Positions 53,652 to 61,853 of a stretch of 64,000 nt of DNA are shown here, one piece after another. Numbering within the stretch: the stretch's first letter is position 1; each line of letters begins with the position of its first letter. The position numbers and the translations under genes were made by a program. The stretch comes from SCN-69-37 sp044507065 (GTDB lineage: Bacteria > Acidobacteriota > Vicinamibacteria > Vicinamibacterales > SCN-69-37): NCBI GenBank assembly GCA_044507065.1, contig JBIQJY010000002.1, positions 1 to 64,000 on the forward strand, in the 5' to 3' direction. The notes below the pieces were generated by a model. It was not told the origin of the DNA, searched no databases, and saw only the letters and a list, made by a program, of their open reading frames with translations.

Positions 53652-54513
53652 CGGACTCCGCCGGCCGGACGGTTTCGACGACGCGGATGATGCCGGCGAG
53701 GTCGTGATGCAGGGCAGGCGGCGCGAATCCGGCCGCGCGCGCCAGGTCCGACACCGCGTCGGCCTGACCGGCGCCAATCTCCACGATGAGCGCCCCGCCC
53801 GGACGCAGCGCGCCGTAGGCGGCCGGCAGGAGCTGTGCAATGACCCGGAGGCCGTCGCCGCCGCCGAACAGGGCCAGCGACGGCTCGTAATCGCGCACGT
53901 CGGGCATGAGATCCACGCGGTCGGCCTCGGGGACGTAGGGCGGGTTGCTGACGATCAGGTCGAAGCCCGTGGCGGCCCCGGTGAGCGACGCGCGCTCGAA
54001 GGTGATGCGCGCGGCGACGCCGTGCCGCGCGGCGTTACCGGCGGCGATGGCAATGGCGTCGGCGGACAGGTCCGTGGCAAGCAGCCGCAGGCCGGCGCGT
54101 TCGGCTGCCAGGGTCACGGCAATACATCCGCTGCCCGTGCCGACATCGGCAATCCGCAGCCTTGTCGGCTCGGCCGTCGCGTCGATGAAGGCGAGCGCGC
54201 GCTCGACGACCAGCTCGGTTTCCGGGCGCGGGATCAGGACGGCCGGCGTGACCTGGAACGGACGTCCGTAGAATTCCTTTTCACCGAGCAGATAGGCGAC
54301 CGGTTCACCCTCCGCCCGCCTGGCCACCAGCTCGCCCAGTTGCGCAACCACGGTGGTGGGAACGATCTCACCCTGACGCGCGAGCCAGTCGGCCGTGTCC
54401 CAGCCCTGCAGGTGCCTGAGCAGGACAGCCACGTCGCGACGGGCGTCCTCCCTGTCGCGGCCGGCCTGGACGAGTACCGCGGCGGCCTGGCGCGCGCACT
54501 CGACGACCGTCAT
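53647..54513 (-). CDS. prmC: Peptide chain release factor N5-glutamine methyltransferase
   Basis: This 288-residue enzyme methylates the glutamine of the GGQ motif in release factors. It has an N-terminal helical domain, ADVGTGSGCIAVTLA for SAM binding and the NPPY signature in LIVSNPPYVPEADRVDL. It lies 2 bases after prfA, whose product is its substrate. Confidence 0.95.
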   Translation of the reverse strand: MTVVECARQAAAVLVQAGRDREDARRDVAVLLRHLQGWDTADWLARQGEIVPTTVVAQLGELVARRAEGEPVAYLLGEKEFYGRPFQVTPAVLIPRPETELVVERALAFIDATAEPTRLRIADVGTGSGCIAVTLAAERAGLRLLATDLSADAIAIAAGNAARHGVAARITFERASLTGAATGFDLIVSNPPYVPEADRVDLMPDVRDYEPSLALFGGGDGLRVIAQLLPAAYGALRPGGALIVEIGAGQADAVSDLARAAGFAPPALHHDLAGIIRVVETVRPAESV

Positions 54514-54515
54514 GG

Positions 54516-55613
54516 TCAGTGAATGGCGGCGTCCGACTCGGTGGCCTGCCGCAGCTTCTCGGATTGCGCGTGCGCCTCGAGTTCGCCCACCAGTTCGTCG
54601 AGATTGCCGTCGAGCACGTCGTCGAGCTGATGGATCGTGAAGTTGATGCGATGGTCGGTGATGCGGTTTTCCTTGAAGTTGTAGGTGCGGATCTTCTCGG
54701 ACCGGTCGCCCGACCCGACCTGCCCGCGCCGGTCCTTCGCGATGGCCTCCTGCTGCTTGCGCAGTTCGAGCTCGTAGAGGCGCGCGCGCAGCACTTTCAT
54801 GGCTTTCTGCCGGTTCTTGATCTGCGACTTCTCATCCTGCTGCGACACCACCGTGTTGGTGGGGAGGTGCGTGATGCGCACGGCCGAGTAGGTCGTGTTG
54901 ACGCTCTGGCCCCCCGGTCCGCTCGAGCAGAACGTGTCGATGCGCAGGTCCTTCGGCTCGATCTGGACGTCGACGTCCTCGGCCTCGGGCAACACGCTCA
55001 CCGTCGCGGTCGACGTGTGGATGCGGCCGCTCGCCTCGGTGACCGGAACGCGCTGCACGCGGTGCACGCCGCCTTCCTGCTTCAGCCGGCGATAGACGCC
55101 CTTGCCCTCGATGGCGGCCACCACTTCCTTCAACCCGCCGACGCCGGTGTCGTTCATCGACATGACGTCGACCTTCCAGCCCTGACGCTCGGCGAACCGC
55201 GTGTACATCCGGAAGAGGTCCGCCGCGAACAGCGCCGCTTCGTCGCCGCCGGTGCCCGCTCGAATCTCGATCATGACGTTCCGGTCGTCGTTCGGATCCC
55301 TCGGGATGAGGAGCACCCGAAGGCGATCCTCGAGCGCGGCAAGCTGCGCCTCGATACTCTCGACTTCATCGGCCGCCAGTGCCCGCAGTTCGGCGTCGCC
55401 GCTCGCAGCCATGTCCCGTGCGTCGTCCAGGTCGCGCGTTCGCTGCTGATAGTCGCGGAAGCAGTCGACAAGGTCCTGCATTTCCGCGATGGCCTTGGAG
55501 TGCGTGCGATAGGCGTTGGCGTCGGCCTGCACGGCTGGATCGCTGACCAGTTGCGTGAGCTCGTCGTAGCGCGAGGCGATGGCCCGGAGTTTGTCGAACA
55601 CCTGCGGTGTCAT
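54516..55613 (-). CDS. prfA: Peptide chain release factor 1
   Basis: This 365-residue protein reads UAA and UAG stop codons. It has the catalytic SSGPGGQSVNTTYSAVRITH segment (GGQ) and the nearby QQDEKSQIKNRQKAMK. The codon-recognition tripeptide region (VQRVPVTEASGRIHTS, with PVT) marks it as RF1. Its ATG overlaps the moaD stop (ATGA). Confidence 0.96.
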   Translation of the reverse strand: MTPQVFDKLRAIASRYDELTQLVSDPAVQADANAYRTHSKAIAEMQDLVDCFRDYQQRTRDLDDARDMAASGDAELRALAADEVESIEAQLAALEDRLRVLLIPRDPNDDRNVMIEIRAGTGGDEAALFAADLFRMYTRFAERQGWKVDVMSMNDTGVGGLKEVVAAIEGKGVYRRLKQEGGVHRVQRVPVTEASGRIHTSTATVSVLPEAEDVDVQIEPKDLRIDTFCSSGPGGQSVNTTYSAVRITHLPTNTVVSQQDEKSQIKNRQKAMKVLRARLYELELRKQQEAIAKDRRGQVGSGDRSEKIRTYNFKENRITDHRINFTIHQLDDVLDGNLDELVGELEAHAQSEKLRQATESDAAIH

Positions 55614-55870
55614 GGTTCTGTTCCGTTTCCGCCGGACACCGGCGGAAGAAAGGCGACCTCGTCGCCATCATTGATCGGCGCATCCATCGCCGAGAAGTCG
55701 TCGTTGACGGCGCACGACACGCTGCCGTCGAGCACGGCAATGGCCGGATAGGCCTGCACGCAGGCACGCCAGACGTCGCGGACCGTCCCGCCGTCGGGCA
55801 CCTCGCAGGCGTGCTGGCGCGAGCCGATCAGGTCGCGCAGCCGGGCGTAGAAGCGGACCGTTACGCGCAC
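55610..55870 (-). CDS. MoaD/ThiS-family sulfur carrier with extended C-terminus
   Basis: This 86-residue beta-grasp protein has VRFYARLRDLIG at the N-terminus and INDGDEVAFLPPVSGG near the end, as in MoaD. The Gly-Gly that carries sulfur is at residues 80-81 but is followed by five more residues (NGTEP). A canonical MoaD ends at Gly-Gly. The tail must be removed, or the protein works differently. It overlaps moaE by 10 bases and prfA by 4. Confidence 0.88.
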   Translation of the reverse strand: MRVTVRFYARLRDLIGSRQHACEVPDGGTVRDVWRACVQAYPAIAVLDGSVSCAVNDDFSAMDAPINDGDEVAFLPPVSGGNGTEP

Positions 55871-56355
55871 GCGCGCTCCAGGGCCTGCCGCCGCAGGTCG
55901 TCGTTCGAGGGGTCGGCCAGCGGGCCTTCCACCCAGGCGTCACCGTCCTCGAAGAACTCGTGTTTCCACACCGGGGCAATCTGTTTCACGCGCTCGATCC
56001 CGTACCGGCAGACCTGGAACGATTCGGCCCGGTGCGCGGCTGCCGCCGCGATGGCCACGCTGGCCTCGCCAATCTCGAGCCGGCCAATGCGGTGGTGAAT
56101 CGCCAGCACGGCATGCGGCCAGCGCTCGGCGACCTCCCGGGCGATGTGTTCGAAGGCGCGCACCGCCAGCGCGATATGGGCCTCGTATTCGAGGTGCCGC
56201 ACCGCGCGACCCTGGTGCGTGGCGCGCACGACGCCGACAAACGTGCACACCGCGCCAATGCCCTCGTCGCGCGTGCGACCGGCCGTTTCGACGTGCGCGA
56301 CCAGGGGCTCGAGTGCGATGGGATCGATTGACACGGCCAACGGCCGGAATGCCAT
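55861..56355 (-). CDS. moaE: Molybdopterin synthase catalytic subunit
   Basis: This 164-residue protein inserts sulfur from MoaD into precursor Z. It shows GAVCTFVGVVRATHQGRAVRHLEYE, HRIGRLEIGEASVAIA, CRYGIERVKQIAPVWKHEFF. The start is the ATG at 56355, which follows a TACACT box (56362-56367) by 6 bases. The longer open frame upstream lacks homology. Confidence 0.93.
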   Translation of the reverse strand: MAFRPLAVSIDPIALEPLVAHVETAGRTRDEGIGAVCTFVGVVRATHQGRAVRHLEYEAHIALAVRAFEHIAREVAERWPHAVLAIHHRIGRLEIGEASVAIAAAAAHRAESFQVCRYGIERVKQIAPVWKHEFFEDGDAWVEGPLADPSNDDLRRQALERACA

Positions 56356-56361
56356 CCTCTG

Positions 56362-56367
56362 AGTGTA
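56362..56367 (-). promoter_or_regulatory. Leaderless-type -10 box of moaE
   Basis: TACACT on the minus strand lies 6 bases before the ATG of moaE. An AGAGG touches the ATG directly, too close to serve as a normal ribosome site. Confidence 0.4.
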
Positions 56368-56383
56368 CTGCGGGACCGCGCCG

Positions 56384-57172
56384 CTACGGATCGAGCAGCG
56401 CGGCGCCCCACGCAAGCGGCCCGTGACCGTGCCCGAGGCCCGGGGCGCGTTCGATGGCGCGCGTGACGTAGGTTTTCGCACCGCGGACCGCATCGATCAA
56501 CGGTTCGCCGCGCGCGAGCCTCGCCGCAATGGCCGCGGCCAGCGTGCACCCGGTTCCGTGCGTGTGCACCGTATCGATGCGCGGCCCCGCGATCTCGGTG
56601 ACCGTCGTGCCGTCGTCGAGCACGTCGATGGCGGGACCATCGAGATGGCCACCCTTCACGAGGCAGGCCCGGGCTCCGAGTTCCACCAGCCGGCGTGCGG
56701 CGAGCCGGGCCTCGGCGATCGTAGCCACGCGCAGGCCCGTCAGGGCCTCGGCCTCCGGCACGTTTGCCGTGACGAGCGCGGCCAGCGGAAGGTGACGGCG
56801 CCGAATGGTGTCGACGGCCGCCTCGTCGAGCAGGCGCGCGCCACCTTTCGCCACCATGACCGTGTCGAGGACGACGGGATGGAGATCGTGCCGCTCGAGG
56901 GCGTCGGCGACTGCCGCGGCGATCTCCGCGCTGGCAAGCATGCCGATCTTCACGGCGTCGGCGCCGAGGTCGGAGACCACCGCGTCGATCTGCGCGACGA
57001 CCATGGCCGCCGGCACGGCGTGCACCTGGGTGACGCCGCGCGTGTTCTGTGCCGTGAGCGCCGTGATGGCGCTCGTGCCGAACACGCCATGCACGGCAAA
57101 GGTTTTCAGGTCGGCCTGGATGCCGGCGCCGCCGCTGGAATCGCTGCCGGCAATCGTGAGCGCGGTCTTCAT
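56384..57172 (-). CDS. thiD: Hydroxymethylpyrimidine/phosphomethylpyrimidine kinase
   Basis: This 262-residue ribokinase-family enzyme phosphorylates HMP and HMP phosphate, the step after ThiC. It has TIAGSDSSGGAGIQADLKTF and the C-terminal anion hole DTVHTHGTGCTLAAAIAA. It overlaps the methyltransferase gene upstream by 4 bases. No THI-box is seen here, so unlike thiC it appears not to be controlled by TPP. Confidence 0.95.
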   Translation of the reverse strand: MKTALTIAGSDSSGGAGIQADLKTFAVHGVFGTSAITALTAQNTRGVTQVHAVPAAMVVAQIDAVVSDLGADAVKIGMLASAEIAAAVADALERHDLHPVVLDTVMVAKGGARLLDEAAVDTIRRRHLPLAALVTANVPEAEALTGLRVATIAEARLAARRLVELGARACLVKGGHLDGPAIDVLDDGTTVTEIAGPRIDTVHTHGTGCTLAAAIAARLARGEPLIDAVRGAKTYVTRAIERAPGLGHGHGPLAWGAALLDP

Positions 57173-57840
57173 CGTCCGAAAATCAACATGTACTGGTAAC
57201 GCAGCGTCAGATCGTCGCGCAGCAGCCGCAGGCCTGCCTTCTCGGCGTCTCGTTTGATGTCCTCGGGGTCGGCGCGGTCGGCCGGCGGTGGGCCCGGCCC
57301 GCCCACACCGTCCCGCTTGAAGTCGACGATGCCCAGGCGCCCGTGTGGCGCCAGCGCGCGCGCCACGTGCCGCAGGATCGACACTGGGTCTTCGAACGCG
57401 GGGTACGTGTCGACGACAAGCACCGCGTCGAGGTTCTCGGGCAGGTGCGGATCGGTGTAGGTGCCGAGAATCGTCTCGACGTTGGTCAGCCGCTGATTGA
57501 CCACGCGCTGCTTGATCGATTCGATCATCTCGGGCTGCACGTCTTCCGCGTACACGCGCCCGTTGGGTCCGACGCGTTGTGCCAGCCGGATCGTGAACCA
57601 GCCGCCCCCGGCCCCGAGATCGGCCACCCGGGAGCCGTCGGCGACGAGCAGCGCGTCCATGATGCGATCGGGTTCCTGCCAGTCGTCGCGATCCGGGCTC
57701 TCGAGAATACCGAGATCCTCCGGCGCGAACAGCCGGCCGTGCGCTGGCGGCTGCGACGGCGCGTCGGGCGTCGACTGCGCGGTCAGCCGGAGGCCGACGG
57801 CCGCGCAGGCGAGCAGGACGAGGAGGCTTCCCCGCAGCAT
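57169..57840 (-). CDS. Exported class I SAM-dependent methyltransferase-like protein
   Basis: This 223-residue protein starts with a signal peptide (MLRGSLLVLLACAAVGLRLT, cleavage near TAQS) and then has a class I methyltransferase domain with VADLGAGGGWFTIRLAQ, VYAEDVQPEMI and LDAVLVVDTYPAF. Such domains normally need cytoplasmic SAM, so the export signal is odd. Lipid or periplasmic methylation, or an uncleaved membrane anchor, are possible. It lies one base after the pgi gene and overlaps thiD. Confidence 0.82.
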   Translation of the reverse strand: MLRGSLLVLLACAAVGLRLTAQSTPDAPSQPPAHGRLFAPEDLGILESPDRDDWQEPDRIMDALLVADGSRVADLGAGGGWFTIRLAQRVGPNGRVYAEDVQPEMIESIKQRVVNQRLTNVETILGTYTDPHLPENLDAVLVVDTYPAFEDPVSILRHVARALAPHGRLGIVDFKRDGVGGPGPPPADRADPEDIKRDAEKAGLRLLRDDLTLRYQYMLIFGR

Positions 57841-57841
57841 G

Positions 57842-59455
57842 TCAGTTCAGACTGCTCAACACGTGTTCCAGCCGCGTGACGACGTCGGCCGATGGGCTGT
57901 CGAAGTGGCAGTGAATGACGTGCCGCCCGCCGGCGACCAGGGCATCGAAGTCGCCGAACGCCTGTGCGTGCTTGAGGGTACTGAACGTATAGCCGGCGCC
58001 GGGCACGGGAGTCGACGTGGCGTCGCCCGATGTGACGAGCACGAACACGCCGGTGTTGGGCCCGCCCTTGTGGTACTGACCCGTCGAGTGCAGGTACCGC
58101 GGACCAATACCGTGCGTACTGGCGAGGCTCAGGCGGCTGCGGATCGATGCGCGCAGGCGCGTGATCGCGATCGCGCGCGACGGATCGGCCGGCAGATAGT
58201 CGAGGATGGCCACGTAGGCGTTGGCCGGGCGCGCGCCTCCCGTGCCCGCGTATTCGCGCCGCGAATAGAGCGGCGTGTCGACGAGCGGTGGTTCGATGCG
58301 GAACCCACCGGTGGCCAGATAGGCGTCGAGCTGGGCCTGTGTGCGCTGCTTGGCGCTGCGCACGTCGGGCTCGTCGAACGGGTTGATGCCCAGGACGGCG
58401 CCCGCCACCGCCGTGGCGAACTCCCAGCGAAAGAACTCGGCGCCGAGGTTCTCCGGCGTGGTCTCGATTCGGAACACGGGATGTCCCGCGGTCTCGGCCG
58501 CGTCGGCCAGGCGGGCCGTCTCGGCGTCACCAGGGGCGAGGATCGCGACAACGACCCGGTCCTGGCCGTACTGGGACGCCGGGCCGATGGGCTCTCCGAT
58601 CACGGGGAGGAGGCCGCGACCCTGCTTGCCGGTACTTTCGGCCACCAGTTGTTCGATCCAAGGGCCCAGCGACTGAAGCCCGGGCGACATGATGAGCGTC
58701 AGCTTGTCCCGGCCGGCTGCGGCATGGACACCCATGAACACGCCCAGGCGGAGGCCCGGGTTGGCGGGCGAGTCCTGCCGACACAGGTCGGACATCTCGC
58801 GTGCGGAGGCGAGGAGGGTGCCTTCCGAGATCCCGACCAGGGCCGCGGGAACGAGTCCGAACATCGACAGTGCCGAATAACGACCGCCGATGTCCGGGGG
58901 ATTCAGGAACGTGTGACGGTACCCCTGGGCTGCCGCGTGGTCGACCAGGGCGGTCCCCGGGTCGGTAATCGCCGCGAAGTGCCGCCCGGGGGCGGGGACA
59001 GCGGCGGCCATGACCCCGTGGAAATACCGTTCCAGCGAGGTGACCTCCAGGGTCGACCCGCTCTTGCTGGCCACGAGGAAACACGTGCGTTCCGGGACGA
59101 TCGCATCGGTGGCCGCGCGTATCGCGTGCTCGTCGGTCGTGTCGAGGACGACGAGCCGATTGGCATGGCCGGGTACACCCAGGACGTCGCGCAGCACCTC
59201 GGCGCACAGGCTGCTGCCGCCCATGCCAAGCAGGTAGAAATCGGTCAGTCCGTCGTCGGCGGTGGCCCGGCGGAACTCGGCGATCTCGGCCGCCCGGGCC
59301 GACATGTTTTCGGGGGCGGCAAGCCACCCGAGGCGATTGAGGATGGCGTCGTTGACGGCCTGGGGCGCGTCCGGGCCCACAAAAGCGGCCGGTTCGCGGT
59401 TCCAGATGCGGGAGGCGAGGCGGGCAACGGCGTGGGCGGCGAGCGTCTGGTCCAT
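57842..59455 (-). CDS. pgi: Glucose-6-phosphate isomerase (Tal-Pgi type Pgi domain)
   Basis: This 537-residue protein has two SIS sugar-phosphate domains: GMGGSSLCAEVLRDVLG and LVASKSGSTLEVTSLERYF. It resembles the isomerase half of the transaldolase/glucose-6-phosphate isomerase fusions rather than E. coli Pgi. The C-terminal half has EFFRWEFATAVAGAVLGINP and the catalytic STGQYHKGGPNTG. The start at 59455 (MDQTLAAHAV) was chosen by homology; a longer frame exists. No transaldolase gene is visible in the window. Confidence 0.88.
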   Translation of the reverse strand: MDQTLAAHAVARLASRIWNREPAAFVGPDAPQAVNDAILNRLGWLAAPENMSARAAEIAEFRRATADDGLTDFYLLGMGGSSLCAEVLRDVLGVPGHANRLVVLDTTDEHAIRAATDAIVPERTCFLVASKSGSTLEVTSLERYFHGVMAAAVPAPGRHFAAITDPGTALVDHAAAQGYRHTFLNPPDIGGRYSALSMFGLVPAALVGISEGTLLASAREMSDLCRQDSPANPGLRLGVFMGVHAAAGRDKLTLIMSPGLQSLGPWIEQLVAESTGKQGRGLLPVIGEPIGPASQYGQDRVVVAILAPGDAETARLADAAETAGHPVFRIETTPENLGAEFFRWEFATAVAGAVLGINPFDEPDVRSAKQRTQAQLDAYLATGGFRIEPPLVDTPLYSRREYAGTGGARPANAYVAILDYLPADPSRAIAITRLRASIRSRLSLASTHGIGPRYLHSTGQYHKGGPNTGVFVLVTSGDATSTPVPGAGYTFSTLKHAQAFGDFDALVAGGRHVIHCHFDSPSADVVTRLEHVLSSLN

Positions 59456-59558
59456 CGAGTCCTTGCGGGGTTTCCGGGGACCGCCACCGGGCGGCCGCCC
59501 CACAGCATAACCAACCTGACCGGGACGGCCTAAATGAGACGGGACGGCGCGCGTCCCG

Positions 59559-59564
59559 TATAAT
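59559..59564 (+). promoter_or_regulatory. Leaderless-type -10 box of erpA
   Basis: A perfect TATAAT lies exactly 6 bases before the ATG of erpA and there is no Shine-Dalgarno sequence. It would also drive the downstream Fur-ferritin operon. Confidence 0.55.
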
Positions 59565-59570
59565 CGAACA

Positions 59571-59900
59571 ATGATCAACGTGACCGAAACGGCGGCGGAG
59601 AAGATCAACGAACTGCTGGCGGAGGAAGCCAAAGTCGGCGCCGGGCTGCGCGTCTTCGTGCAGGGCGGCGGCTGTTCCGGTTTCCAGTATGGCCTGATGA
59701 TCGACGAGGGCGAAGGCGACGCGGAGTCGGATCAGGTGTTCGAAGTTCAGGGCGTGCGCCTGTTCGTCGATCCGATCAGCCTGCGCTACCTGAATGGCGC
59801 CGAGGTCGACTTCGTCAGCAACAACATGGGCGGCGGCTTCACCATCAAGAATCCGAACGCCAAGTCGACCTGCGGCTGCGGCTCGTCGTTCAGCGCGTAA
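59571..59900 (+). CDS. erpA: A-type iron-sulfur carrier (ErpA/IscA family)
   Basis: This 109-residue protein carries the three cysteines of A-type carriers in GGGCSGFQYG and CGCGSSF at the C-terminus. It delivers 2Fe-2S or 4Fe-4S clusters to target enzymes. The family includes IscA, SufA and ErpA, and the exact member cannot be fixed by sequence. It lies 97 bases before the Fur-ferritin regulator, which suggests shared iron/redox control. Confidence 0.93.
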   Translation: MINVTETAAEKINELLAEEAKVGAGLRVFVQGGGCSGFQYGLMIDEGEGDAESDQVFEVQGVRLFVDPISLRYLNGAEVDFVSNNMGGGFTIKNPNAKSTCGCGSSFSA

Positions 59901-59997
59901 CGTTCCACGGAAGCGGGGCGCGCGGCGCGTGTCCCGCTCGAGTCCGTGGTGTCCCTGCGTCCCCGCATGGTCTTCACGACCGAAGGCCGATTCGCCG

Positions 59998-61023
59998 ATG
60001 CTGTCTCCGTCTCAATTCGTCGAAACCCACCGGCCTGCCGGAGGCCGCCGCTCGAGCAAGCGCGACTTCATCGTCGATGTCTTCCTGCGCCAGAGCGGTC
60101 ACCTCGGGGCCGATGAACTTGTCTCGCTGATCCGCGCGGAAGACACCCGGATCAGCCGCGCGACGATCTACCGGACGCTGCAGTGGATGGTCGATGCCGG
60201 CATCGCCAGGCGCGTGGATTTCGGCGACGGCAAGTTCCGCTTCGAACACTCGTATCGCCACCCGCGTCACTTCCACCTGATCTGCAAGTCGTGCCAGCAG
60301 TCGTTCGAGTTCCTCAGCTCCGACATCGAGGTGCTGATCGAGGACGTCGCCACGGCGCGCCGATTCACGCCGTCCGAGAGCGTGTTGCAGATCTATGGCG
60401 TCTGCGAGCAGTGCCAGACGGGTCTTGCTTCGTCGACGCCGCGTGTGCCCCTCGAACTGGTCTTTGCCCGCGATGCATTGCGCGTGGCCATTGCCACCGA
60501 ACGCAGCGGCCTGGCGTTCTACACCCGCGCGGCGCGGCTTGCGCGTGATCCCCGCGGCAAGCGGGTCTTCGAAAAGCTTGCCGGTGAAGAGCGTGAACAC
60601 CTTGCCACCCTCGAGGCGCGGTACAGGGAGTTGACGACGGCGGAACCCCTGCTCGAGTCGCAGCCCGCGTTCCTGTTCTTCAAGAGTGCGTCGAATGGGC
60701 TGTTTGCCGCCGGCGTCGAGGAACTGAGCGCGCCGGGCGTCGACGACCGCGAGGCGCTGCGCATCGGGATCCGCTGCGAACGGGCCTCGCACCGGTTCTT
60801 CAAGCAGTATGGGGAGCGGTTCGAGGAATCCGAAGGGAAGCGTATCTTCCTGGAGTTTGCCGACGAGGAACGCGATCACTTCGAACTGCTCGTGCGCGAA
60901 TTCCGGTCGCTCGTCGCGCGCCAGCGCGCCCGCCGCGATCGACGACGTCCCGCGACGACGGCGTCGGTGACGCAACGGGCTCGAACGGCGCCAGCCGCCG
61001 CGGCGCGGGCCAGGCGCCGGTGA
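59998..61023 (+). CDS. Fur-family regulator fused to a rubrerythrin/ferritin-like diiron domain
   Basis: This 341-residue protein joins two modules. Residues 15-140 are a Fur domain: a winged helix (ISRATIYRTLQWMVDAGI), the RHPRHFHLICKSC metal region and the CXXC pairs Cys96/99 and Cys136/139. Residues 155-305 are a ferritin-like four-helix bundle whose diiron ligands are complete: Glu168, Glu198/His201, Glu261, Glu291/His294. The last 35 residues are Arg/Ala-rich. It probably senses iron or peroxide through the diiron centre and controls DNA binding (inference). The stop overlaps the next gene by 4 bases (GTGA). Confidence 0.88.
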   Translation: MLSPSQFVETHRPAGGRRSSKRDFIVDVFLRQSGHLGADELVSLIRAEDTRISRATIYRTLQWMVDAGIARRVDFGDGKFRFEHSYRHPRHFHLICKSCQQSFEFLSSDIEVLIEDVATARRFTPSESVLQIYGVCEQCQTGLASSTPRVPLELVFARDALRVAIATERSGLAFYTRAARLARDPRGKRVFEKLAGEEREHLATLEARYRELTTAEPLLESQPAFLFFKSASNGLFAAGVEELSAPGVDDREALRIGIRCERASHRFFKQYGERFEESEGKRIFLEFADEERDHFELLVREFRSLVARQRARRDRRRPATTASVTQRARTAPAAAARARRR

Positions 61024-61853
61024 TCGACCTTCACGCGCACACCACGGCGTCGGACGGCCGATCGGCGCCGCATGCGCTCGTCGACGAAGCCATCGCCGCC
61101 GGCTGCGTCGTCCTCGCTGTTACCGATCACGATACGGTGGCCGGCATTGCGTCGGCGCGGCAGGCCGCGGCAGCCGCCGGACTGCGCCTCGTCGATGGCA
61201 TCGAGATGTCGGCCGTTGCCGATGGCGTCGACCTGCACATCCTCGGCTACTTCATCGACGTCGACGACGAATCGCTCGGCGCATTCCTCCGCCGACAGCG
61301 CGAGCAGCGGATCGATCGCGTGCGCGCCATTGGCGATCGGCTCGCACGCGCGGGCGTGCCGGTCGATACGGAAGCCATCGTGGCGGCGGCGATTGGGTCA
61401 GGACGCGCCGTGGGACGGCCCGCCATCGCCCAGGCGCTCATCGCCGCGGGCCACGCGGTCGACGTGCCCGACGCGTTCGCACGGTATCTGTCGATAGGCC
61501 GCCCCGGCTACGCGCCGCGGGCGGGGGCGCCGCCCGCTGACGTCATCGCGCGGATCCGTGCGGCCGGCGGCATCGCCTCGATCGCGCATCCGGGCAAGAC
61601 GCGCCGCGACGAGCTCATCCCGTCGCTCGTCGACGCCGGTCTCGGCGCCATCGAGGCGTACCACACCGACCACACCGTGGCCGACGTTGTCCGCTACCAG
61701 ACGATGGCCGATCGGCTCGGTGTCGTTGTCAGCGGCGGGTCGGACTATCACGGGCCCGGCAGCGGCCGCACGCAGGGACTGGGGCTCGTCGGGCTGCCCC
61801 CGGCGGCCTTCGAGCGCCTCGTCGAGCGCGCGGACCACCTGCGACGGCAATGA
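61020..61853 (+). CDS. PHP-domain phosphoesterase
   Basis: This 277-residue protein has the PHP metal-site motifs IDLHAHTTASDGRSAP, VAVTDHDT-type (VLAVTDHDTVAG), DGIEMSA and the later ASIAHPGKTRRDEL and GGSDYHGPG. The family includes nucleoside 3',5'-bisphosphate phosphatases and 5'-3' exonucleases (YciV/RnaAM type). It starts with GTG inside the stop of the Fur-ferritin gene and overlaps the following gene by 4 bases, so three proteins are translationally coupled. Confidence 0.9.
   Translation: MIDLHAHTTASDGRSAPHALVDEAIAAGCVVLAVTDHDTVAGIASARQAAAAAGLRLVDGIEMSAVADGVDLHILGYFIDVDDESLGAFLRRQREQRIDRVRAIGDRLARAGVPVDTEAIVAAAIGSGRAVGRPAIAQALIAAGHAVDVPDAFARYLSIGRPGYAPRAGAPPADVIARIRAAGGIASIAHPGKTRRDELIPSLVDAGLGAIEAYHTDHTVADVVRYQTMADRLGVVVSGGSDYHGPGSGRTQGLGLVGLPPAAFERLVERADHLRRQ

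Noticed and set aside
57497..59533. 678-codon plus-strand frame opposite pgi and the methyltransferase
   Set aside because: Antisense to two genes with clear motifs; composition is typical shadow sequence.
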